Source: Albula goreensis
Taxonomy: Eukaryota; Chordata; Actinopteri; Albuliformes; Albulidae
Direction of reading: 5' to 3'
Assembly (NCBI GenBank): GCA_022829145.1
Contig: CM040765.1
Span: 13,603,792-13,667,791, forward strand
DNA length: 64,000 nucleotides
Part shown: positions 14,174 through 37,647 of the stretch, piece after piece
How the letters are laid out: each line of letters opens with the position of its first letter
Numbering within the stretch: the stretch's first letter is position 1
Notes under the pieces: model-generated
Database searches by the model: none
What the model was told of the DNA's origin: nothing
Seen by the model: only the letters and a program-made list of their open reading frames with translations
Position numbers and translations under genes: made by a program

Positions 14174-14202
<29 letters not shown>
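14174..14202. repeat. (GT)n microsatellite
   Basis: A perfect GT run about 700 bp upstream of the kdm7a start codon. Confidence 0.9.
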
Positions 14203-14204
<2 letters not shown>

Positions 14205-14755
14205 GGGGTTCCAGTCACGTACACCACGTCACTCACGTCCCAGTACCACATAGGAAATTTGCAATCCGTGACTAAGCAGAACCATACTGAGAGCGAGGAA
14301 TCCATATACACCTCTTATATTTAAAAAAAATCTGTATAGTGGTAGTCGTAGTAGTAGTAGTAGGTTATAAGTAGGCTATTGCCTCATCTACGTTAAACGA
14401 TTCATCTCTCTGCTTCAAGTGATACAGAAACGTACATTCACGCTTATTCGTTCACCCTGTCATTCTAAAAACGCTTGCTAGAACGTGTTTTGTGATGTAC
14501 CTGTTGGCTCTAACGCTTCTGAACTCCCACAGTTTGACTTATAGTACTTTCAGGATAAAACACGCAATACCAATTAAATTTTGACAAGTAATTATTCAAA
14601 ATCAATATATACACAGCTTAATTATAACTAGTATGAAGGAAGTTCATCATTTAAAATACAGTTTGTTGAAATATACCAAAGAACGTTTCTGTAGCCTAAA
14701 TTTACAGAATTGTACAACGGGCAACACAGAATTATATCGATATCAGTGACAAATT

Positions 14756-14887
14756 CGAGCTCTTTGCCGAGCAGCGCAGTCCGCTCTTTGTTTCCGTGAG
14801 AAATCGTAGTTAGCTTCGGTTATTTCCGTACCTTAAAAGGAATCTTCGCTCCACTTGATCCGAGCGCTATTTAGGAACAGTAGTAAG
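14756..14887 (+). promoter_or_regulatory. kdm7a: kdm7a promoter and 5' UTR
   Basis: A CpG-containing, TATA-less stretch directly upstream of the kdm7a ATG. It has TTTCCG (ETS-type) elements. The start codon itself lies in AAGATGGCGGAG, which matches the YY1 consensus often placed just downstream of transcription starts, so a short 5' UTR is likely. The exact start site is not visible. Confidence 0.55.
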
Positions 14888-27856
<12,969 letters not shown>

Positions 27857-28257
27857 TGTCCTAGAAAGACACACAAAGCAAAGACACTGGTGTGAACGTA
27901 GCATGCAAGCCCTCACTGTGCACTTTTTATGGGACAGGGTATTGGAATAACACTAGGATGCACACAGCTCCATGTATGTTAAATATGTGTGTTAATTGGT
28001 GCTCAGGTTATGAAATCTTCTGTGTAAAAGAATTACTGTAATTTAAAATGGTGCTGATATTTTTTGAATCCATGCTTGGTTTTAAAATGAAACTTGACTT
28101 TTGCTGTATGTATAATGGTGGTGAAGTTTTAAAATCACTACTTTTTTTAAATGAAACATTTGCTGTATTTAAAGTGGTACTTTGAAGTCCATGCTTTTTA
28201 TGCTGGTCTTGCTAGCGCTCCAGGCATTACAGCATTAAGCTGGTGCAGGTAGGAGGC

Positions 28258-28276
28258 TGCCACAAGGGGGCGCTGG
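28258..28276 (+). promoter_or_regulatory. CTCF-like motif
   Basis: CCACAAGGGGGCGCTGG matches the CTCF core CCAnnAGGGGGCGCT closely. It is inside the kdm7a 3' UTR. Binding is inferred from the motif only. Confidence 0.5.
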
Positions 28277-29954
28277 ACTGTTTTATTGAAACCATTGTTG
28301 AATGCTGTTGGATTTGATGGAGGATTTGATGTTAAAAATGCTGTATAACCCTGTGAACATCTTTTGTCTGCCTCTATCAAGACAGGAGGAGACTAGGAAT
28401 TTGTGAAAAACATGAAGTAATCAAGCTGGAGAAATGACAAAAAAATTAATATATTAAGCTATTTTTTCTTTTATTTTACTTCTGTATAGCTTTGGGGATT
28501 TGAATTATTTAATATCTTTATTTAAATGGTATATTTGAATTAACTTGAAAGATTTTTGCAAGAAATGAGTAATGTCCAAACTCATTCAGATTCCACCTAT
28601 CTATTGTGCTGTTAATGAAGTGATAAATTGGAATTACTGAGGTATAACACTCTGGATTTTGTCCATTGGTCAATTTCATATTTTTGGCTGACAAAGTCAT
28701 GAGTGTCTTAGCAGCAACTACAAAAGCTATACTGAAGGTTTAAAACATATTGTAGATGGTTTAATTTGTTAACAGTCTTACATAATATGGTTAATTTATC
28801 ATTCCTTAAAACAACCTTTCACACTTGGTCACACTTCTTTGTTATTTGTACTGTATTTGTTGGGTCTTTTTTTCCACTGCATTGGTGATGATGCACCATG
28901 CAGATTCCTCAAAAAGTTGTTGTTCCTTTCTTTTACTTTTTGTTATTTTGTTTTTATATCAGTGAGGGTCAAGGGCCTTTTGACTAAAAAGTGTTTTGCA
29001 TTCTGTAAGAAACAACGTGACATTTTGTAGTAATTTAAGGCAATTTTTTTCAGATTTTAACCTTGTTAAAATTGTGTTTCAAAACTTCGGTCTGCAAAGA
29101 TTTCAGAGTGGCCTGTGGCAAAAAAAAAGCAAAAAAAAAAAAAATATATATATATTCTTGTACATATTTACATTGTATGACAAATATGGCTTGTATGGAT
29201 CTTTAGAGCATGGGGACCTTCACACCAGTGTGTTGAATAGTTAGTGCACTGCTGCTCACTCTGCATTCACTTTGTTACAGTGTCAAATGTTGCTCTTTTT
29301 ACTGAGAAGGGTGTCCTCAGCAAAACCTTGGTCATTTTAGGGAGCTTTAAGGTATATATTTCTGAAATATTTTACACCTTATTTTAAATTTATTCATTTT
29401 TGCACAATTTCCTCAGAAGCTTTGTCCAGGCTAACTAGGTGTTCCATTGACTAGTAGGGCTTGATTGTGAATTGAGAGAACATCCCTGCAGACTAAAACC
29501 CTCCCTGTCCGGGTGACGCCATAGCCAATTATGCATACAACTGTAGGGCCCATACACACAGAGAAGCAACAGCTCAGGATTTATGATAAGCCTGCTGAAT
29601 CACTTTTTCTTACATATGGCTAAAATTCATGCAAAAGGACATCACCTTCAATGTGTCATGCAAGAAGAAGGAATATGTCCGTCACTCTGAGTGACGCCAC
29701 TGTGAGTGGATCCACTGTAAGCCTGCCACTCAGTGTGACCCTGTCACTCTGAGTGACCCTACTGTGATTGTGTCACTGCTGAGGATCTACTGTGAGTTAA
29801 TCCTATCCACTGCAATTCTGGTAACTGTGAATAGATTGTCTGTAAGCCTGTCTGTGTGTGTGTGAATCTACTGTATCTATTACAGGTTTCTACTGTATCT
29901 ATTACAGGTGTTACTTTACAGATTTTAATATTTGTCATACACACCAAGGATTGC

Positions 29955-29960
29955 AATAAA
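29955..29960 (+). terminator. kdm7a: polyadenylation signal AATAAA, likely kdm7a 3' end
   Basis: A canonical hexamer in GCAATAAAACC. It is the last clear one before the promoter-like segment at 30.1 kb. Confidence 0.55.
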
Positions 29961-30089
29961 ACCAGAGACACCAAACGAAATCAACATTCATTTTCACCAT
30001 GAAAACTCGATGCTTGTCCCTCCTCTGGCCACTGGGGGGAGACAGTCTACTATAGTTGCTTCAGTTGATGCAGCTGTCGACATAATTAA

Positions 30090-30229
30090 TTGCTGTTGAC
30101 CGCGGGAGGAGCTATGTTTGGTATTTGGTGACGAGAAACGAAGTCCTGAAAGCCGAAGTTGAAATATACCGGAAAGCAGGAGGAAAATGGCTTGTTTGCG
30201 CTTTTTAACTTTCAATTGGAAACAGCACG
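30090..30229 (+). promoter_or_regulatory. promoter-like segment and possible small first exon
   Basis: This is a CpG-bearing stretch 130 bp after the kdm7a polyadenylation signal. It contains ACCGGAA (ETS-type) and then an ATG at 30187 in good context (AAAATGG). Fourteen codons (MACLRFLTFNWKQH) run to a CAC|GTAAGC donor at 30229/30230. I do not recognise the peptide and found no convincing partner exon downstream, so it may be a non-coding start or chance. Confidence 0.3.
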
Positions 30230-32014
30230 TAAGCGACTCTAAATACCCATCACATATTCTTTAGACAAAGTTAATTATTATACGCAGAACAAGTGCTTAA
30301 TTTCTTCACATGTGAATGTGTCACGTTGTACAATGACTCATGTAATTTGGTTTTGGCTTATGACAAACTACAGTATAAGATTTTAATGTCTTGATCTATG
30401 ACATTCTGTGGAATGGCCCGATGCTGGGGAAAGAAAAACTTACACAAGAGGGAAAGTTCAAAGCAAGTGTAGGTTTCTGCAGAATACTTTACATTCACCG
30501 TAACAGGACGGGCGTTAAACACGGCACCTGTCAGGAGAGGTGACATGGGAATTCTATCAATGTAATCTGAACCAGCGATTTCACCTTACACACACCAGGA
30601 GGCGCTTGGGGGATGTCTCAATCGGAATCACACAAGCTTACGTAGCCTGTACGACGTAAATCGCCTTTGCTAAAGAGAGTAGGTGGGGTATTTTGACTGC
30701 GTTAAGTTTTCCCCTAAAATATGAATCTGGGCGTTGGTCAACAGTCTCAGTTTTGCCTTTCATTCCGAAATTTTTGCGACGGCTTTTAGTCATCAGCGGT
30801 TAGAGGAATCCTTTCGATGCTGGGTTGTGGTTTAAAAAACGTTCTGTGATTCATTAGTACCGCTAGGTTTCATTTTAGCCCCTCACAGCGTTTTAAATCA
30901 ACCCTGCTTGGTTTACTTAAAACGCAAAAAAAACCCCTTGGCAATGAACCGTTTGAAAGGTAAACCAAATGTTAATAGCCACGACGTAACCATTCTTCGC
31001 TTGCTCCTGCTCCGACCTGAAATGCATGCGTTCTTCTTTCTGCTTTTAATACTATATTCTAAATAATGTTCACTGAACATTCTGCGCTCTTGTTGATAAT
31101 TTGGTCGTATTTCATCTGCCGAGGACTGTCTCATCGTCTTTAGTGTAAGTGCATTATTGTGTGAAGATTATTCTTGTACGGACCGCTCGCAGCTTTTGCT
31201 TGAGCAATTTCGACATTTTACTTTGATTTAGTTGCTGAGGCTAACGGTTGTGGTAAAGTACATTTTGATGGAACAACACTAAGTTCAATATACGATTGTA
31301 CTGTGTAGCTCTCCGTTTAGCCTAGTTACATTTGTTCTTCAGTTCTATGTGTTTAGTCAGGGGTTTTATGTCCCCCGCTCCTTAATATTCCAGGCTTCTG
31401 TTTAGAAAGGTTTTACTGTCAAACTGTTGTGGAGAGTATGTGTATACATTATGGTATTTTTGTCATTTTATGACATCCTTAACAGCAGTAGCCTAGTGTG
31501 GTGTGAAATTAGGACAGCTTTACAGACAGCCAGGTGAATGTCAAGGTGACGGTGTGCGCAGAACGATCTCGAGGTGACTGGGGCACCTCCTTCTTCTCTT
31601 GCGGCCTGGTTCAAATCGGAAGCGAGCCAGCCACGAGTTCATAAAAATGTCCTACCACTAACGTTTTTGTTTCAGTCCACAAGTGTATTACCAAGACACA
31701 AATTATGGGACCAAAGCCAGATGTGTGGTGTCGTGAAACCAGAAAACGATTCCTTTTCCTTGGTGATTGAAATGTGTTACCATTTAATTTGCACAATTAC
31801 CTGGAGAATATTGTCAGATTAAGCCAACCCATCTTGACAAATAATGCCGAAATATAACACTTGTAAAACTTGTTTCATAAAGGTGTCAAATGTCAGTTTT
31901 ACTGAGATATGAGTCCTAAACCAGACAGTTTTTGTTGTAGAGAGCTACTTTGAAAAACATTTTGAAACACTTGCCCCAAAAAAGGCCATAGATAAGCAAA
32001 TGACTGAAAAGACA

Positions 32015-34700
32015 TCAGCAATCTTTTTTAAGATGTTTATTAGGTCTTGAGCAGTGGACTTGTAAAGGCTCAACATTCTCTTCAGTTTTTACAAAGTGAT
32101 CCTTTCAGTGTGATACACACTTTAGAATTCTGAACACTCCTTTCCCTCCCCCAAACAAGGTTTCTGTCAGGTTACAACACAAACAGCAAGGAGGCAACTG
32201 CTCCTCAACTGTCATTCAAGGATACAAAAAAGGTCACACCTACATCACATGTTATGTAACATCAATGTAATATAATGTTAAGGTCTTGAAGCCTGTACTT
32301 GCAAGTGGTGGTGTCTGTCAGTTGTCAAGTTTTTGTTGGTTACTCATGAGTTCTCTAAATATTTCAAGGCTGTTGATCAAAGTTAACTAATCTCAACAGC
32401 TTTCTTGGGTTCAAATTTCCAGAATTGCAAGGAGCAGAGAAGGGAAAAAATGGACACCACAGCTCTCCAGGGTCAGGATTAAGGACCACTACATTGGGTA
32501 TGCTGCCATACCTAGTATGAAATGCTTAATTATTTCTGACTTCAGTAGGCTTCAGTTGTAGTGCATGTTCCTACATCACCTTCCAGTTGCAGTTAGGTAT
32601 CATTTGCTTCTGTTGAGACAGAATGCCAAGATTATAACACACACACACACACACACACCATTGGAGAGCATCCATTATTCTACACCTCCCCTCCCACATA
32701 CTCCTAGGAAATCGACAGCATTGTGTGCAGAGAGACATTACTACAAAAATCATTTAATGCCTGCAGAGGAACCGAGGTGTGAACTGCACCTAGCTCAGAG
32801 TTTCAGAAAAGCTGGTCAGTCGCTGCAGGTGGAGAATCAAGTTCACTGGCTTTTGAACTTTACCCATCAGGGAAACATTGCAAGGGGCACCCAGACACTG
32901 ATGAGAAGGCAAAGGTACATTTAAAACACCACAACTTAGTAGCTAGCTATGCTTACCAGAGATTTTAACAAGCCAAAAAAAAAAAAAAAAAAAAAACCTG
33001 GGTTATACTCAACTGGAACTTGTTAGTGGGCAAACTAATTTCACTTAAAATAGTCCCAGTTCACACAATGCACACACAAAAAATATTACTGCCTGAAAGA
33101 GGAATGTGGTTAAAAAAAGAAAAAAGGGGGGACCAGAAGTGCAGGGACCCGATTCCTGTGGACATTTTTAGGGCAATATCCAAAACCTTTGTTACACTTC
33201 TAATGTTTCTCAATAACATTCATTTACTCAGTCCAATCCACTGAACAACCTCCTATACTGGAAATGTTCCCTATATTTTGTAATAAATCTAGCACAATAC
33301 AAAAAGGTCCTTTTTACACTCAACATTTAAACTGGTGATTCATGGTCAGCCCACCACCTTATCTATAACTTTCATCTGGACAATGCCATTATGTAATATT
33401 ATAAAACATTTCGATAACTTTCCGGAATAAACATACGAACGAAGCACTCCTCTGCAACTTATAACTATGCAATTTTCCCGCTTATTCCTTCTCACACCAA
33501 AGCATTACACTGAATACAAGCAGTCTCTTCCCTTATGGCAAGGAAACTATCTATTCGCCATTTAAAAATCAAGCAGGAGGACGTGTAAGGCTGTGTGGAC
33601 AACATGGCGGACCTTGAATCCAGCCTTTAGATCAAGCTACTATCGCATTTGAGCAAAGGAGATACTGTCTTACATCTAGAAGACCTTTCTATTCTTTGAG
33701 AGTTCAAAAAAATACTTCAGGCATGAAAACTAAAAGTGTTAAAATTGTATTAGTAATAAATGTTAGTACGGTTAGCCTGCGTAATTGATACATTGCGGTT
33801 AGCTTGCAATGCAGTTGCAATAGCAGGTCAGGCTCATCTCCGTCAGCTATCCAACGTCAGACCACTGGTCTAAAATCTCTAGTAGGTGGTGAAAGAATTA
33901 CCTCAGACTACATCTCATGCGTTTGCCATTCCAACGACCCTATTAATTTGCAAAGCACCATCAATTCTTCCTATTCCAGCTTCATCTTTTCAGCCCCAAC
34001 CATAAATTATTAAAACTATATTGCCACTTTGCTTATTTACAAGTAGGGACTCATCATGTAACCAAGAATAACCAGATAAGATAAAAACGTCTAGCTGGGA
34101 TTGGAAAAGTGCAAGGCGGAAACAAAGGCTTGTGGAGTTTTTTTAAAGGGCTTTTTGTCTTCCATCATCACTGAATCACCAAAACAGGAAGTACATCTTT
34201 TTTTGCTGGCTTTCCGCCGCGCGGGAGCGCGCCTTCCTACCCCTCCTTCCTACGGGCCTAACACACACCGGCGCCATCTTCTTTACGGCCACATCATCTA
34301 AATCAACAACTAAATACGGTAGATGCACTTTACTCGAGCCACAAGACAAATCTAAACAAATAATGTTACATTTCCATTAACGAAAACATCGGCGTTTGAA
34401 CTTCCCATATCAAGCGCCCTTAGCTCGTCCAGTTCGCCCTGTCCGCAGCCAGATGAATCTCCGCTAGCGCCACTCTCTCCTTACAGCTCAGAACCCGCCC
34501 AAATCTCACGGCATAGTGATGTCATCAAAAACCAACCAGCGCTCCAGAAGCAGGACAAAGAACGCATTATTGGCTAGAGACAGTGACCGTCTCTGAGCTC
34601 TAATGCGAAGGGAGGGGTGTCTACGGAGGAGGATGCGCCATTTTGGGAAAACAAAAAGGTCTACATAGTGAAGATTTCCTTAAACCAGTTCACGGCTACG
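32015..34700 (-). ncRNA. possible minus-strand transcript, non-coding or unrecognised
   Basis: The upstream end is a CpG-richer region with YY1-type motifs. The downstream end has a canonical AATAAA at 32036-32041 on the minus strand, followed by a T/G-rich stretch. No reading frame in between has a recognised family; a minus-strand frame near 34380-34480 looks protein-like for about 40 codons but is bounded by stops and lacks a good splice site. This is an inference from signals only. Confidence 0.25.
33590..34700. promoter_or_regulatory. CpG-richer promoter-like region with YY1-type motifs
   Basis: Motifs containing ATGGCGG or ATGGCGC occur at 33601-33613 (plus), 34271-34286 (minus, AAGATGGCGCCGG) and 34635-34648 (minus, AAAATGGCGC). 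A GC-rich segment lies at 34215-34290 (CGCCGCGCGGGAGCGCGCC). The base composition differs from the AT-rich flanks. Which gene it serves is unknown. Confidence 0.4.
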
Positions 34701-37079
34701 CCACGGCACGATTACAAAACATGCAGACGAAAATAAGATTCAGTGCGTATAGTTTAAAAGCAGAAGTTGAAATCACAACAAATTGGATATTGCTAGCTCG
34801 CTAAATTGCACTTCCATTAATATATCCGGATTGCTTTGCTCCGACTAGCTGGAGGTCTTAGAACGAAAATATTAAAATTGTTTGACTCCTTTGTCCACTC
34901 AATAGAAATCTTCAACATATCTGGAGATTGGTTTCAGACAGCAGACCGACGGCGGCAGACTTCGTTAATTTTTTTTCCTAAGCGGCTTGTTTTTTCCATC
35001 CCATCGACGAGAAGAAACCGACAGCTGACTAGTCTTTATACTGCTCAGGGTGCATGCGCAGGGTGCTGCGGCGTCTGACTGTGGGGGAGGGGATGCTAAA
35101 TCTTGAGCATGAGTAGGGCTGAAGAACACTGAATGCAGTCTCGACAGAGAGCGACCGTACAGCATGAAGACTGCATCTAAGTATTGAAATGGGTTTTCAT
35201 GATGAATCCGGATATATACAACGGTAAATGAATATGTGGATGCAATATTTAATTCTCGCAGAAAATCAGTTAATGACATTGAACTTTACAACAATAGTGG
35301 TGAAACAACAGTAACTCCTCTGTAGTATGCAATTTAGTCACCATAAAAATACAGAGAAAAACCACAACAGATTTTAACCTCAATCGCACCCTTTGCTTGA
35401 AGCTTAGGTAAAGATCAAAATTTGCTTTCAGTTTTGTCTTTATCTTGTTTGTTACTTGTGACCAGTCTCCTGATGTTTGGCTTCCCAATTTTTTCCAGTT
35501 CTATAGGAGGGTGGTGTTTTTTTTTTTTGGAAAGGGAGTTTTGGAACAAATAAACTGTCAGAACTATGGCAGGTAGCTGCTTCCATTCAGCTGTACAGAA
35601 TCTGCCCCATCCCCCCTCTTGAGTCAATTAGCAAGTGATTGTGATGTTCCAGTATTATACCCAGTCCATGCAATTCTTTGGAGACTGAGTACCCACAAAT
35701 ATATCAGGGCAACAGTTTACAATATTCAAAATCACTGCTTTTCAGGGAAAAGTGTTTGAAGGGAAAGTTAGACGTGTGATGTGAATATGATGAGAGAAAA
35801 AAAACATGATTTACCGCTTGAATGCATGATTGAGTTTCTAAATGTAACTAATAAATCTATACAGTAAAAGCCCAAGGACAATGGGTCACTTGAAGAGGAT
35901 AGAAGGGAATGAATAAGCAGGCAACTCAACAACTTCCTCCACAAGGTGCTGTGAAAGCAGCAGGAATTCGTCCCTCCCAGACAGACTGTGAGGCATGTGT
36001 GCTATTGAAAACATATTAACAACAAACCAAGCATAGGATTCAATTTAAAAATTTGTTAGAATTTATATGTAGCATGAACAGACCTGCTCTGCAGACTCCA
36101 GTTATTCATGGGCAAGAATAACCAGGCATACATTTAAATGGACCCATTGACTTATACCGTTGCTCAGATACTGCTTTGGAACCAATGTTAATTACCTTGT
36201 GTAGTACTTCCCTTTCCAACAGATCAAACCAATAGCTGATGACCCATCTGAATTTGAGAATACTTTTGCAATGACTCACCCTGTATTGAAATGTAGCCTG
36301 ACATATGTTGAAATTTGGTTTTAAATGCTTGTAAGAAGTGTCATAATCTGGAACATAATAAATGGAAAAATGTGCATGTTCTATGTGTGTGTGTATTTTG
36401 CATTACACCTGTGGGTTTTTACTCACTGCAGGGACTCACTAATCAGCAATATGAACTATAGCTGCCTTTGAACACCATAGCAACATGTGGCCAAATGTGG
36501 CTCCTTTAGTAGACAAATTTGTATTTGGTAGTGAATATGCCTGACCTGTATCAGCTCTTTGTTAACCCGGCAGTTGAGGCAACCTGCTCTATTTCAACAG
36601 AGAAATGGCAGTTACATTTGTTTATTTCGCTCAGGAAGTAAAAGTTTACTGAATACCTTGGTTCTATGTTTCTACCTGCCTGACAGTAACTGGGTGTAAT
36701 GACGCAGGCATGCAGACTGACAACCAGAATGAACACAGAACCATTCATAAAGGAAAGTTGCAATATGGGTTCTGCCATCTGCATTTCACTACAAGTCACA
36801 GTGCTGTTTACATTTACATTTGTGATTGCCAGCAACTCAAACCTATACTCATTGAGTTTAACCCATTTGAGTGTGATCTGGTAAAAAGACTAGGCAAAGA
36901 GCTTCATGTCTTACAATGAGTTTTACTAGACTCCATATGTAATTAGTCAAGTAATAACATGTTTATTCATATATAGAAGAAAAACAAATGCAGATAGCTT
37001 TATGGACAGGTTTAGACCTGTTTTCATTATTTGGTCGATGAAAAAATTACGTGCCAGGCTCTCCACTTCTCAAGATCAA

Positions 37080-37340
37080 TGTGCCCCACACAAAAATGGC
37101 GGTCGTGATACGCGTGAGTGGAAGTTTTGAGTGACAAATATGGGGTTTTGGACTACAGAACAGCGGAATGGTACTCGTGAACGCGCTTTCCGCTGGTGAA
37201 CTGTCCGTTCGTTGTGCCCCTGTGGTCGTGGGCGGGTGAACCCCGCAGGGTGTTGAGCCAGGCTCGGATTGAGAAAGAGGGGGGGCTTGTGAGGGGGGAG
37301 GCGGAGTCACGGCAATCCTGCCAGAGCCGCCATTTTTGCA
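37080..37340 (+). promoter_or_regulatory. kmt2e: kmt2e promoter
   Basis: A CpG-rich, TATA-less stretch with YY1-type motifs at 37092-37104 (plus) and 37326-37337 (minus). It lies directly upstream of a non-coding exon that ends in a strong donor. The two opposed YY1 sites would suit a bidirectional promoter. Confidence 0.5.
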
Positions 37341-37647
37341 AAGGGAAAAGAGACAGGAACGAGCGGATCTAGTTTCCAACAGTCACCATAGATAGGACAG
37401 AGGATTACAGGCTTCTAAAATAGGCGAAAACTCCAAATACTGGAGGCAGGATAGCGCTCAACAATAGGAGGAGAAGTAGGATAGCTTTTCTACGACGGAG
37501 TGTGGTGTTTAACTTAACATTTCCCCTTTGCTGAAGATCCGCAGTGGAGACGGTAGTATTGTTTTGGTTGTGTGGAGGCACGGACGGCGGGGGTCTCACC
37601 CTGGTCCCCTGATCTCTTGAACACATTATCTACTGTGGACATTAACG
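37341..37647 (+). other. kmt2e: kmt2e non-coding exon 1 (5' UTR; start approximate)
   Basis: It follows the CpG-rich promoter and ends ATTAACG|GTAAGTAAGG, a near-perfect donor. No start codon here is followed by a frame matching the family; the coding start is in the next exon 7.4 kb downstream, as in mammalian KMT2E, which also has untranslated first exons. Confidence 0.55.

Larger units (their letters stand above)
5801..14755. other. intergenic region between ccnd2 and kdm7a
   Basis: About 9 kb separating two divergently transcribed genes. No open frame here shows a recognisable family or splice-supported structure. It holds simple repeats (T17 at 7454-7470, CA/TA at 8170-8217, an 8-bp tandem repeat at 10718-10752, ATG at 13405-13437, GT at 14174-14202), purine-rich DNA at 7795-7910, and a relic SINE tail near 12670. 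A short CpG-richer patch at 6950-7080 with a CCAAT box could be a distal element of ccnd2. Confidence 0.7.
27857..29980 (+). other. kdm7a: kdm7a 3' UTR
   Basis: AT-rich, non-coding DNA after the stop codon, ending near an AATAAA at 29955-29960. It holds a CTCF-like motif at 28258-28276, an A-rich/TA stretch at 29117-29155, and a direct 22-bp duplication at 29867-29909. A UTR of about 2.1 kb is in line with the long 3' UTR of mammalian KDM7A. Confidence 0.65.
29981..37079. other. region between kdm7a and kmt2e, no recognised protein gene
   Basis: About 7 kb. It contains the promoter-like segment at 30.1 kb, a minus-strand polyadenylation signal at 32036-32041, a CA repeat at 32637-32658, an A22 run at 32975-32996, and a CpG-richer region at 33.6-34.7 kb with several YY1-type motifs. 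From 35.1 to 37.0 kb I see nothing but AT-rich sequence. Confidence 0.65.

Noticed and set aside
34965..35279. 104-codon minus-strand frame
   Set aside because: It has no recognisable domain, and its start and end show no supporting signals.
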